Assembly: GCA_030803735.1 (NCBI GenBank)
Contig: JAURUC010000001.1
Span: 3,365,501 to 3,429,500, forward strand
DNA from: Actinopolyspora lacussalsi
Lineage (GTDB): Bacteria > Actinomycetota > Actinomycetes > Mycobacteriales > Pseudonocardiaceae
Reading direction: 5' to 3'
DNA: 64,000 bases
Shown here: positions 8,521 to 16,906 of the stretch, in pieces
Position numbering within the stretch: the first letter of the stretch is position 1
Layout of the letters: each line of letters begins with the position of its first letter
The notes under the pieces: model-generated
Databases searched by the model: none
The model's input: the letters and a program-made list of their open reading frames with translations, nothing else
What the model was told of the DNA's origin: nothing
Translations under genes and position numbers: made by a program

Positions 8521-9911
8521 ACCGCATCGTGATCGTCGGCAACGGGTTCGCCGCGCGACGTCTGGCACGACGGCTACGTGATCGCGGCCACAAGGGCGGA
8601 ATAACCGTCCTCGGTGCCGACCCCTCCCGAAAACGCGCGATGCCCGGCTCGGCGATCGACGAGCTCGCCGCGGCCGGGGTCCCCTGGCTGCCTCGGCTGC
8701 CCGACGACGTGGCGGCGCGAAACAGCACCGTCATAACCGAAATCGATCGCTCGAACCGCGTGGTACGCGGCGAGGATGGCGAAACCCACCCCTACGACGT
8801 TCTCGTGCTGGCCACCGGCGCGCGTACGGCGATACCGGACATGGCGGGAATTCGGGACCATGAAGGGGGGCTCTGCGAAGGAGTCCGCGGCGTGCGCGGG
8901 ATCGAATCCCCTCCCGGGGTGGGCGAGGGTCCGTTCGTGGTGCTCGGCGGGGGGCCGCACGGCCTCGAAACGGCTTCGGCGCTCGGAAGGTGCGGTGCGG
9001 ATACCACGCTGGTGCACCCGGGCGAGCACCCGCTGGACCGCGTGCTGGACGAGCGAGCGGGCGAAGCGCTGTCCGAGGCAGTGCGCGGGGCGGGCGTGAC
9101 CCTGTTGACGGGGCGGCGAGCGAAAGCCGTGGAAAACGGCGAACTGCTGCTGGACGACGGAACCAGGCTGCCGTACTCCGAGCTTCTGCTGTGCACGGGA
9201 ACCGTTCGTGAGACGTCGCTCGCGCGAGCGGCGGGTCTCGAAACCGGTCTCGGAATCGTCGTCGACGAACAGCTGCGCACTTCGGACGAGTGTATTCACG
9301 CGATCGGCGACTGCGTGGAACAGCACGGCGAGGTACCGCACGGAGCGGACGCCGCACGGCACCAGGCAGATGTCCTGGCCGAGCTGCTGACCGGAGGGCA
9401 AACCGGGTACCACCGGGGAGAACCGGTGATCCGCCCGAGAACCGCGGGGATCGAGCTGCTCGTGATCGGTTCACCGAACCGTTCCCCGGATGACGACTAC
9501 GAGGAAGTGACGCTCTCCGACCCCGCGCGGACGAGGTACGCACGACTGGTGCTGCGAGGAGATCGCATCCACTCCGCCGTGCTGCTGGGATTCGACTCGG
9601 CGATCGCGGCGGTGCGACAACTGCACCACCGGGGGACCGAGTTACCCACCGACAAATTGGTACTGCTGTCGGGAGACACCACGGAATACGCCGAGTCCGA
9701 CGAACTCCCGGAAAACGCGGTGATCTGCCACTGCAACAACGTCACCCGGGCCGACCTTTCCCGCGCCTGGGCGGACGGGGCCAGGGAGCTCGGCTCGTTG
9801 ATCTCGGCAACGCGCGCCACAACCGGCTGCGGTACCTGCGAGAGCAGCGTGCGGAGCTTCTGCGCGGCGATGCCCGCTCCGAACCCCGAGACCGAAAAGG
9901 ACGCGGCATGA
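8517..9911 (+). CDS. NAD(P)H/FAD oxidoreductase with C-terminal BFD-like [2Fe-2S] domain (nitrate reductase electron-transfer subunit)
   Basis: 464 residues. It starts with a Rossmann FAD motif (IVIVGNGFAARRLARRL), has a second dinucleotide motif VVLGGGPHGLETASAL around residue 140 and the conserved ATG motif LATGA and GD motif IHAIGDCVE. The last 70 residues carry Cys404-x-Cys406 and Cys438-x2-Cys441 (ICHCNNVTRADL ... TTGCGTCESSV), the bacterioferritin-associated-ferredoxin type [2Fe-2S] site of NasB/NirB proteins. It should pass electrons from NAD(P)H to the nitrate reductase. It is joined to nasA and to the following flavoprotein by ATGA overlaps. The siroheme/4Fe-4S catalytic half of a NirB nitrite reductase is absent. 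Confidence 0.85.
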   Translation: MNRIVIVGNGFAARRLARRLRDRGHKGGITVLGADPSRKRAMPGSAIDELAAAGVPWLPRLPDDVAARNSTVITEIDRSNRVVRGEDGETHPYDVLVLATGARTAIPDMAGIRDHEGGLCEGVRGVRGIESPPGVGEGPFVVLGGGPHGLETASALGRCGADTTLVHPGEHPLDRVLDERAGEALSEAVRGAGVTLLTGRRAKAVENGELLLDDGTRLPYSELLLCTGTVRETSLARAAGLETGLGIVVDEQLRTSDECIHAIGDCVEQHGEVPHGADAARHQADVLAELLTGGQTGYHRGEPVIRPRTAGIELLVIGSPNRSPDDDYEEVTLSDPARTRYARLVLRGDRIHSAVLLGFDSAIAAVRQLHHRGTELPTDKLVLLSGDTTEYAESDELPENAVICHCNNVTRADLSRAWADGARELGSLISATRATTGCGTCESSVRSFCAAMPAPNPETEKDAA

Positions 9912-11152
9912 CACGCACGCTGGTCACGATCGGGTACGGCATGGTCGGTCACCGGCTGGTCGAGGAAATGCGCAGACGTGATCCGGAGCGCCTATGGCGC
10001 GTGGTGGTTCTCGGGGAGGAGGCCCGTCCCGCCTACGACCGAGTGTCACTCTCGTCTTACTTCGACGGCAGAAGAGCGGCGGATCTGACCCTCGCGGACT
10101 CGGGCATCGCGTCGGATCCGCGCGTCGAGCTACGACTCGACACCGGCGTGAGCACGATCGATCGCCAATCGCGAACGGTGACCTGCGCGGACGGTTCCAC
10201 GATCGGCTACGACGCGCTGGTACTGGCCACCGGTTCGCTGCCGTTCGTGCCACCGGTGGTGGGGCGGGAGCTTCCGGGCTGTTTCACCTACCGCACCCTG
10301 GATGATTTGACAGCGATCGAACGTGCTTCCCGTGCGAACCGTCCGGGAATCGTCGTCGGAGGCGGACTGCTGGGGCTGGAAGCCGCCAACGCACTGCGGC
10401 TGTTGGGGATGCGGCCGCACGTGGTCGAGACCGCCGAGCATCTGCTGCCGGTGCAGCTCGACCGCGGTGGTGGGCGCGTGCTGGCGAACATGGTGGGAGA
10501 GCTGGGCGTCCACGTGCACTGCGGCACCATCGTGCGCTCGGTGCACGCCGATCGCACGGGGCGGGTCGCCGAGGTGCGGCTGTCCGACGACAGCACGCTC
10601 GAAGCCGATCTCGTCGTGTTCTCAGCCGGAATCCGGCCACGGGATGAGCTCGCCGAAAGCTGCGGGCTGGAACGCGGCACGCGGGGCGGGTTCCTCGTCG
10701 ACGATCGTTGTCGAACCGCGGACGAGCGCATCTGGGCCGTGGGTGAGTGCGCGGCGGTGGAAGGACGTTGCTACGGGCTGGTCGCTCCCGGCTATCGCAT
10801 GGCCGAGGTGGTCGCCGAGCAGCTCACGAAACCCGGTGGCCCGACGACGGGATTCTCCGGCTACGACATGTCGGCCAAGTTGAAGTCGCTGGGGGTCGAC
10901 GTCGCTGGGGTGGGGGACGTGCACGGCCGCACCGAGGGCGCGATGGAGTTCGTGCGGGAGAACCGGGAGGCCGGAACGTACGCGAAGTTCGTGCTGGATT
11001 CGGACGGCCGAACCCTGCTGGGTGCTGTGCTGGCCGGGGACGCCCGCGCTTATCCCCTGCTACGCACGCTGCTCGGACGACGACTGCCGCGAAGCCCCGA
11101 ACGGATCCTGGACTCCCCGGAACTCGGTGACCGCCCCCGGGCCGGTGTGTAG
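9908..11152 (+). CDS. NirB-N-terminal-like FAD oxidoreductase (no siroheme domain)
   Basis: 414 residues corresponding to only the FAD/NADH domain of NirB-type nitrite reductases. Motifs: GYGMVGHRLVEEM, EEARPAYDRVSLSSYF, LATGSLPFVPPV, a second Rossmann motif VVGGGLLGLEAANAL, and IWAVGECA near the C-terminus; the last 100 residues match the small NirB middle domain (AKLKSLGVDVAGVGDVHG). Full NirB has about 800 residues with a siroheme sulphite/nitrite-reductase domain, and this gene stops well before it. Together with the preceding gene it gives a split electron-transfer module for NasA. No nirD or siroheme domain follows in the window, so nitrite, not ammonium, would be the end product of this locus. 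Confidence 0.85.
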   Translation: MTRTLVTIGYGMVGHRLVEEMRRRDPERLWRVVVLGEEARPAYDRVSLSSYFDGRRAADLTLADSGIASDPRVELRLDTGVSTIDRQSRTVTCADGSTIGYDALVLATGSLPFVPPVVGRELPGCFTYRTLDDLTAIERASRANRPGIVVGGGLLGLEAANALRLLGMRPHVVETAEHLLPVQLDRGGGRVLANMVGELGVHVHCGTIVRSVHADRTGRVAEVRLSDDSTLEADLVVFSAGIRPRDELAESCGLERGTRGGFLVDDRCRTADERIWAVGECAAVEGRCYGLVAPGYRMAEVVAEQLTKPGGPTTGFSGYDMSAKLKSLGVDVAGVGDVHGRTEGAMEFVRENREAGTYAKFVLDSDGRTLLGAVLAGDARAYPLLRTLLGRRLPRSPERILDSPELGDRPRAGV

Positions 11153-11448
11153 AGAGAGACAGTCGCCGGGTGCGCGTGGTCGGCGCGCGCCGGACTCCGG
11201 GCGACAGGAACCCACCGGTACCCGACTGCGGGAGCGGAGGTCCCGGCCGGTCGGGACGAATACCGGGAAACGGGCCGGCGACGATCCACAAGAAAACACG
11301 CGCAAATAAATCAGGTTCCACTCGCAAGCCGCACGAAAAATCATCCCTTTTGAAGGATCTGACAGATCGTCGTTCACGGATTGGCCCGCATTCGATCACA
11401 CCAGCAGGATCGAGGGCGTTATCAGGACGATTCGAGAGGAAACCAGCC
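11153..11448 (+). other. Intergenic region between the nitrate operon and the 3-hydroxyanthranilate operon
   Basis: 296 bases without a convincing gene. The first 50 bases can fold (GTCGCC near 11161 with GGCGAC near 11198), a likely terminator of the nitrate operon. The last 150 bases are A/T-richer and presumably hold the promoter of the next operon, but I cannot assign -35/-10 boxes with confidence. A ribosome site GAGAGGA precedes the ATG at 11449. Confidence 0.4.
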
Positions 11449-12078
11449 ATGACCAAGCTCGCCGTCATCTACTACTCGGCACACGGAAACCTCCACAAAC
11501 TCGCGGTGGCGGGCGCCGCCGCCGCCGAAAAGGAGGGAGCGGAAGTGCGGTTGCGCAAAGCGGCCGAACTGACCGAGGAAACCATCGTTCCCGGAAACGA
11601 CAAGTGGAACCAGGCATGGGCCCGTCATGTCGCCGAGACCGGTGACATCGACGAGGCCACGATCGATGACCTGGAGTGGGCGGACGCGGTGCTGTGGGGA
11701 ACCCCCGGGCGGTACGGAATGCCCGCCGCTCCGCTCAAGCACTTCATCGATCGCACGCTGCCGTTGCACTCGCGGCGCGGCCTCGCGAACAAGGTGATGA
11801 GCTCTTTCACCTCGACCGCCACACTGCACGGTGGGCAGGAAAGCACCATTCTCGCCCTCAACAACGCGTTCTACCACTGGGGAGCGATTATAGTTCCTCC
11901 CGGTGTCGTGGATCCGGTTCAGCTCGCCCCCGAGAACGGAAATCCGTACGGCGTGAGCAGCGTATCGCGGAACGAGGCGGGAAATGTGGCCGACGACAAT
12001 ATCGCCGCGATCGAATCACAGGCCCGACGAACGGTGGAAATCGCCGACGCCCTGGTCCGTGGAATGCGCACCGAGTGA
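11449..12078 (+). CDS. WrbA/flavodoxin-like NAD(P)H:quinone oxidoreductase
   Basis: 209 residues. The start MTKLAVIYYSAHGNLHKLA is the FMN phosphate-binding loop of the flavodoxin-like WrbA family. The motif WGTPGRYGMPAAPLKHFID and the later SSFTSTATLHGGQESTI are classic WrbA signatures. WrbA proteins are FMN-dependent two-electron reductases of quinones that avoid semiquinone formation. It opens the 3-hydroxyanthranilate operon; the next start codon is 47 bases away. In this setting it may keep an o-quinone or quinone-imine (easily formed from 3-hydroxyanthranilate) reduced, or may take part in a tailoring step. Length and motifs are normal. Confidence 0.85.
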   Translation: MTKLAVIYYSAHGNLHKLAVAGAAAAEKEGAEVRLRKAAELTEETIVPGNDKWNQAWARHVAETGDIDEATIDDLEWADAVLWGTPGRYGMPAAPLKHFIDRTLPLHSRRGLANKVMSSFTSTATLHGGQESTILALNNAFYHWGAIIVPPGVVDPVQLAPENGNPYGVSSVSRNEAGNVADDNIAAIESQARRTVEIADALVRGMRTE

Positions 12079-12125
12079 TTCGCGCCGCGAATTCGCTCGA
12101 CTCACCGACTTTCGAGGAGCCCTCA

Positions 12126-13358
12126 GTGGACGATTCCATGTTCGACACAGGACTCGGTCCCGCGCTGCAACAACCGCCGTGGGAGGACCTCTCCCAGTTG
12201 GAGCGGGTGCGCGAGGATCTGACCGCCCGGCCACCGCTGGTGGACCCCACCGACATACATCTGCTGCGATCCCAGCTCGCCGACGTCGCGAGAGGCGAGG
12301 CCCACGTCGTCCAGGCGGGCGACTGCGCGGAGGATCCGTCGGAAAGCACCGCGGAACACGTCTCGCGCAAGTCCGCGGTGCTGGATCTGCTCGCGGGAAC
12401 GCTTCGGTTCATCACGCACACGCCCACCATCAGAGTCGGCCGTATCGCAGGGCAGTACGGCAAACCACGTTCCAACCCCACCGAGCGGGTCGGTGACACC
12501 GAACTACCGGTGTTTCGCGGACACATGGTCAACAGCCCGGAACCCGACTCCGAGAACCGACGGGCGGATCCGCTGCGTCTGCTCACCGGCTACATGGGTG
12601 CCGACAGTGTGATGCGGCATCTGGGCTGGCGCGTGCGATCCGGCGATCCCAGGATCGAGCCGCTCGTGTGGACCAGCCACGAAGCGCTGCTGTTGGACTA
12701 CGAACTTCCCATGGTACGCACCGACGCCGCTGGGAACCGGGTACTGACCTCCACACACTGGCCCTGGATAGGCGAACGCACCAGACAGGTGGACGGTGCG
12801 CACGTTTCGCTGCTCGCCGAGGTGGCCAATCCGGTGGCCTGCAAGGTCGGCCCCAACATGGACATCGACGAGCTGCTCGCGCTGTGTTCGCGTCTCGACC
12901 CCGCCGGACAGCCGGGCAAACTCACTCTGATCGCTCGAATGGGCGCGGACCGTACGGCGGACCGACTGCCGCCACTAGTCGAAGCGGTACGGCTCGCCGG
13001 ACACCCGGTCATCTGGCTCAGTGACCCGATGCACGGCAACACGATCAGCGCGCCGAACGGCCACAAGACGCGGTACGTGGAAGTTCTGGAACGGGAGATC
13101 GCCGCCTTCCACCAGGCAGTGACGAAGGCGGGTGGCACAGCGGGAGGGGTGCACCTGGAGACGACACCGGACTCGGTGACCGAATGCGTCGCGGGGCCCG
13201 GCGAGGCCGAGGCAGCTGGGCGGATCTACACCAGCCACTGCGATCCCCGGCTCACGCCGGAACAGGCTATCTCGGTGGTCTCTTCGTGGCCGAGTCGACG
13301 GCCGCTGTTCTCGGACGGGACGCTGTCTCCCCTGTTGAACGCGAGGAGCGCTGACTGA
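12126..13358 (+). CDS. Class II 3-deoxy-7-phosphoheptulonate (DAHP) synthase, PhzC-type
   Basis: 410 residues from a GTG at 12126 preceded by GAGGAG (ATG at 12138 is an alternative). Class II motifs: VVQAGDCAE (about residue 61), RVGRIAGQYGKPRS, GADSVMRHLGWRV, a metal-site C/H/E/D set including WLSDPMHGNT and the final SHCDPRLTPEQA. It condenses erythrose-4-phosphate and phosphoenolpyruvate, the first shikimate step. At about 410 residues it is shorter than housekeeping AroG of mycobacteria (about 460) and matches the secondary-metabolism type that raises chorismate supply. Its stop overlaps the SDR start by one base (TGATG). Confidence 0.92.
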   Translation: MDDSMFDTGLGPALQQPPWEDLSQLERVREDLTARPPLVDPTDIHLLRSQLADVARGEAHVVQAGDCAEDPSESTAEHVSRKSAVLDLLAGTLRFITHTPTIRVGRIAGQYGKPRSNPTERVGDTELPVFRGHMVNSPEPDSENRRADPLRLLTGYMGADSVMRHLGWRVRSGDPRIEPLVWTSHEALLLDYELPMVRTDAAGNRVLTSTHWPWIGERTRQVDGAHVSLLAEVANPVACKVGPNMDIDELLALCSRLDPAGQPGKLTLIARMGADRTADRLPPLVEAVRLAGHPVIWLSDPMHGNTISAPNGHKTRYVEVLEREIAAFHQAVTKAGGTAGGVHLETTPDSVTECVAGPGEAEAAGRIYTSHCDPRLTPEQAISVVSSWPSRRPLFSDGTLSPLLNARSAD

Positions 13359-14134
13359 TGCACCACGGAGTAGCACTGGTAACCGGAGCAGCAGGCGGCA
13401 TCGGAGCGGCCGTGGCACAGGAGCTGTCCCTGCGGGGCGTCCGGGTGGCGGCGCTGGACCGGGACGGTGAACGGCTGCGGGAGACGGTGGAGAAGCTTAC
13501 CGCCGAGGGACTGCCCGTGACGGCCTTTCCCTCCGACGTAACCGGAACATCGGAGGTCCGCTCCACCGTCGACGAGGTGGAAGGCTCCCTGGGGGCGATC
13601 GAGCATCTGGTCAACGCGGCCGGTGTCCTCCGCACGGGAAGGGTCACCGAACTGTCCGATGAGGACTGGGAGTGCGCTTTCGCGGTCAACGCCGGCGGAG
13701 TCTTCCGACTCTCTCGGGAAGTCGTCGACCGAATGATTCCGCGCGGAAGTGGTTCGATCGTCACCGTCGCCTCGAACGCCGCGGCCACACCGCGTGCCGA
13801 GATGGCCGCCTACGCGGCGTCCAAAGCCGCGGCCACGATGTTCACGAAAAGTCTCGGGCTGGAGGTAGCCCGGCACGGCATCAGGTGCAACATCGTGGCG
13901 CCCGGATCGACCGACACACCGATGCTCCGTTCGATGTGGCACGACTCGTCCGGAGCCGACTCGACGATCGAGGGACGTCCCGAGGTGTTCCGGGTGGGCA
14001 TCCCGCTGGGAAAGCTGGGGGCCACGAAGGACGTCGCCGAGGCGGTCGGCTTCCTGCTCTCCGATTCCGCCTCCCAGATCACCATGCACACCCTCACGGT
14101 GGACGGCGGAGCCGCACTCGGCGCTTCCTGGTAG
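13358..14134 (+). CDS. EntA/DhbA-like SDR, probable 2,3-dihydro-3-hydroxyanthranilate dehydrogenase
   Basis: 258 residues. Classical short-chain dehydrogenase: TGAAGGIG cofactor loop (residues 9-16), NAAG at 86-89, catalytic Ser139, Tyr152 and Lys156 (AAYAASK). The overall pattern, including the GSTDTPML loop and ITMHTLTVDGGA C-terminus, resembles 2,3-dihydro-2,3-dihydroxybenzoate dehydrogenases. Because its neighbours are PhzE/PhzD-type (amino, not hydroxy, isochorismate), the expected reaction is NAD-dependent aromatisation of trans-2,3-dihydro-3-hydroxyanthranilate to 3-hydroxyanthranilate, as in calcimycin- and benzoxazole-type pathways. Confidence 0.88.
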   Translation: MHHGVALVTGAAGGIGAAVAQELSLRGVRVAALDRDGERLRETVEKLTAEGLPVTAFPSDVTGTSEVRSTVDEVEGSLGAIEHLVNAAGVLRTGRVTELSDEDWECAFAVNAGGVFRLSREVVDRMIPRGSGSIVTVASNAAATPRAEMAAYAASKAAATMFTKSLGLEVARHGIRCNIVAPGSTDTPMLRSMWHDSSGADSTIEGRPEVFRVGIPLGKLGATKDVAEAVGFLLSDSASQITMHTLTVDGGAALGASW

Positions 14135-14240
14135 GACTCCGTTCCCCGACCGACCGGGATGACCGAAAGGCGGATCACCCCGGGTGAGACGGCTTTCGCA
14201 CGGACCAGTGAGTCAGCGAGGACATACCAGAGAGGACATC

Positions 14241-14864
14241 ATGGCCGGAATTCCGACCACCCACGCCTATCGGATGCCGACAGCCGTGGAACTTCCCGGC
14301 AACACCGCGCCGTGGACCGTCGATCCGACACGCGCGGTGTTGCTGGTACACGACATGCAGCGATACTTCCTCGAACCGCTTCCCCCGAACCCGCGCACGG
14401 AGCTGGTGGACAACGCGGTCCGGTTGCGGCAGAACTGCGCGGAACTCGGCATCCCGGTCGTCTACACCGCGCAACCGGGGAACATGACAGCCGAGCAGCG
14501 CGGACTGCTGCGGGACTTCTGGGGTCCGGGCATGCGCACCTCACCGGAGGACCGGGAGGTCGTGGACCAGCTCGCCCCCGGTGACAACGACCGAATCCTC
14601 ACGAAGTGGCGCTACAGCGCCTTCTTCGATTCCGGACTGTTGGCGGAGCTGCGCTCCGCCGGCCGGGACCAGCTGATCCTGTGCGGCGTTTACGCGCACA
14701 TCGGTGTGCTGATCACCGCGGTCGAGTCCTACAGCAACGACGTACAGACGTTCCTCGCCGCCGACGCCGTCGCTGACTTCTCGTGGGAACGGCATCACAT
14801 GGCCCTCGACTACGCGGCCCGTTGCTGCGCCGTCGTCACTACGGTCAAGGAGGCCCTCGCATGA
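14241..14864 (+). CDS. phzD: PhzD-type isochorismatase (ADIC -> 2,3-dihydro-3-hydroxyanthranilate)
   Basis: 207 residues, the length of PhzD. Asp38 in [11 protein letters not shown] and Lys122 in [12 protein letters not shown] fall at the same numbers as the catalytic Asp38 and Lys122 of Pseudomonas Phz[11 protein letters not shown] replaces the cysteine-hydrolase motif, as in vinyl-ether-cleaving isochorismatases. It hydrolyses 2-amino-2-deoxyisochorismate to pyruvate and trans-2,3-dihydro-3-hydroxyanthranilate. The start is the ATG at 14241; the stop overlaps the ATG of the PhzE gene (ATGA). No carrier-protein domain is fused, unlike EntB. Confidence 0.93.
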   Translation: MAGIPTTHAYRMPTAVELPGNTAPWTVDPTRAVLLVHDMQRYFLEPLPPNPRTELVDNAVRLRQNCAELGIPVVYTAQPGNMTAEQRGLLRDFWGPGMRTSPEDREVVDQLAPGDNDRILTKWRYSAFFDSGLLAELRSAGRDQLILCGVYAHIGVLITAVESYSNDVQTFLAADAVADFSWERHHMALDYAARCCAVVTTVKEALA

Positions 14865-16810
14865 CTTCCCGGAACTCGGTCGACCCGCTGGACGAGATCA
14901 CCGGCGACCACCCCCCGCCGTTCGCGCTGCTGTATCGCCCTGACAGCTCGCCGGGTGTGGTGGAGATATTCACCGGCGAGATCTCCCGACTCGCCGAACT
15001 GGCGGAGATACCGGTGCCCGAATGCGAGGAAGCACCTGGCGAACCACGCGCGGACACGCTGGTCATGGTCCCGTTCCGGCAGATCTCCGAACGCGGTTAC
15101 GAGTGTCTGGACGACGGGGAACCGCTGCTCGCCATGAGCGTCGAGGAGCACCACCGCATCGGCCTGCCCGAGGCCATGCGGCGGTTGCCGGACGAGCCGA
15201 TACACCTCGGGCAGGAATCGTTCGACACGGACGACGGCGAGTACGCCGAGATCGTGCGCGACATCGTGAACGACCGGATCGGAACGGGTGAGGGAGCGAA
15301 CTTCGTCATCAAGCGCTCCTTCACGGCGACCCTGGAGGATTACACATCACGGAGCGCGCTCACCTTCTTCCGCAGACTGCTGGAAGGAGAAACCGGCGCT
15401 TACTGGACGTTCATGCTGCACACCGGGGATCGAACTTTCGTGGGTGCCACCCCGGAACGGCACATCAGCGTGCAGGACGGCACCGCCGTGCTGAACCCGA
15501 TCAGCGGCACTTACCGCTATCCGGAGTCCGGCCCCGAGCTCGGGGAGATCATGGAATTCCTTGGCGACCGCAAGGAATCGGACGAGCTCTGCATGGTCGT
15601 CGACGAGGAACTGAAGATGATGGCGCGCATCTCCCACGAGGGAGGACGCGTCATCGGGCCCTATCTCAAGGAGATGGCCCGGCTCGCACATACCGAGTAC
15701 TTCATCGAGGGACGCACCGACAGCGATCCCAGGGAGATCCTGCGCGAGACCATGTTCGCGCCCACGGTGACGGGCAGCCCGCTGGAAAGCGCGTGTCGTG
15801 TCATCGCGCGGCACGAGCCGAGGGGACGCGGTTATTACAGCGGAATAGTCGGCCTCATCGGCAGGGACGCACAGGGACGGCACCTCCTGGACTCCTCGAT
15901 ACTCATCCGCACCGCCGACATCGACGCCACGGGGCGCATGAGCATCGGCGTGGGCGGCACCTTGGTTCGCCACTCCGATCCCGTCTCGGAGGTCGCGGAG
16001 ACGCGGGCGAAGGCCGCGGGGCTGCTGAACGCGTTGCGCACCGAGAGCACCAGGGGCTTCGCCGCGCATCCGGACGTGCGCGCGACGCTGCGTCGACGCA
16101 ACGACAATCTCGCCGATTTCTGGCTGTCGGAGCGGATGGGGCATTCGGGCGAGATGTCGGACCTGGCGGGCAGAAGTGTGCTGGTGATCGATGCCGAGGA
16201 CACGTTCACGGCGATGCTGCGCCATCAGCTCGGCAGTCTCGGGCTGCACGTGACCGTCCGCCGATTCGACGAGACTCACTCGCCTGGGGAGTACGACCTG
16301 GTGGTGCTCGGACCCGGCCCGGGAGATCCGACCGATACGGAGCACCCGAAGATCAACGGGCTGCACGAGACGGCCCGGGAACTGCTCGCCACCGGGAAAC
16401 CGTTCCTCGCCATATGTCTGAGCCACCAGGTGGTCGGCATGGCCGCGGGAATCACCACGAAACGCAGACCGGTGCCGAATCAGGGAACACAGCGTCGGAT
16501 CGACCTGTTCGGAGCCGCGGAGGTCGTCGGCTTCTACAACACTTTCGCGGGTTACTGCGCGGCGGACCGGATCGACCATCCGAGTTGGGGAGTCGTCGAC
16601 GTCAGCCGGGATCCCGAGACCGGGGAAGTGCACGCGCTGTGCGGTCGGGATTTCGCTTCGATTCAGTTCCACCCCGAATCGGTGCTCACCCTGGACGGCG
16701 TGCGCATCGTCCGCGATCTGCTTACCGGTCTCGTGCCCCGTCGGCCGCGCCACCACGGCGAAACAAACCTCGAAGAATTCCAAAGAACCATCACCACGGT
16801 CGCGAACTGA
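14861..16810 (+). CDS. phzE: PhzE-type 2-amino-2-deoxyisochorismate (ADIC) synthase
   Basis: 649 residues, a single chain with two domains as in PhzE. Residues about 1-430 are the chorismate-binding (MST) domain: [36 protein letters not shown], and the C-terminal [14 protein letters not shown] and [12 protein letters not shown] motifs. Residues about 445-630 are the class I glutamine amidotransferase: [10 protein letters not shown], nucleophile Cys in [11 protein letters not shown], and QFHPES with the catalytic His/Glu. It makes ADIC from chorismate and glutamine. It is translationally coupled to phzD through an AAGGAGG ribosome site inside the phzD 3' end and an ATGA overlap. Anthranilate synthase is the alternative but PhzD next door argues against it. 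Confidence 0.93.
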   Translation: MTSRNSVDPLDEITGDHPPPFALLYRPDSSPGVVEIFTGEISRLAELAEIPVPECEEAPGEPRADTLVMVPFRQISERGYECLDDGEPLLAMSVEEHHRIGLPEAMRRLPDEPIHLGQESFDTDDGEYAEIVRDIVNDRIGTGEGANFVIKRSFTATLEDYTSRSALTFFRRLLEGETGAYWTFMLHTGDRTFVGATPERHISVQDGTAVLNPISGTYRYPESGPELGEIMEFLGDRKESDELCMVVDEELKMMARISHEGGRVIGPYLKEMARLAHTEYFIEGRTDSDPREILRETMFAPTVTGSPLESACRVIARHEPRGRGYYSGIVGLIGRDAQGRHLLDSSILIRTADIDATGRMSIGVGGTLVRHSDPVSEVAETRAKAAGLLNALRTESTRGFAAHPDVRATLRRRNDNLADFWLSERMGHSGEMSDLAGRSVLVIDAEDTFTAMLRHQLGSLGLHVTVRRFDETHSPGEYDLVVLGPGPGDPTDTEHPKINGLHETARELLATGKPFLAICLSHQVVGMAAGITTKRRPVPNQGTQRRIDLFGAAEVVGFYNTFAGYCAADRIDHPSWGVVDVSRDPETGEVHALCGRDFASIQFHPESVLTLDGVRIVRDLLTGLVPRRPRHHGETNLEEFQRTITTVAN

Positions 16811-16906
16811 CATACTCTTCTGACCGCCCTCGCGGGCACGAATACGCCCGTGCAACCCTCGAAAAAGTTTCCGAGGATTTCTTTCGCAGCTTTAGGGGAT
16901 ATTTCC

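Noticed and set aside
11676..12125. N-terminal extension of DAHP synthase
   Set aside because: It overlaps the WrbA-like gene out of frame; the GTG at 12126 has GAGGAG upstream.
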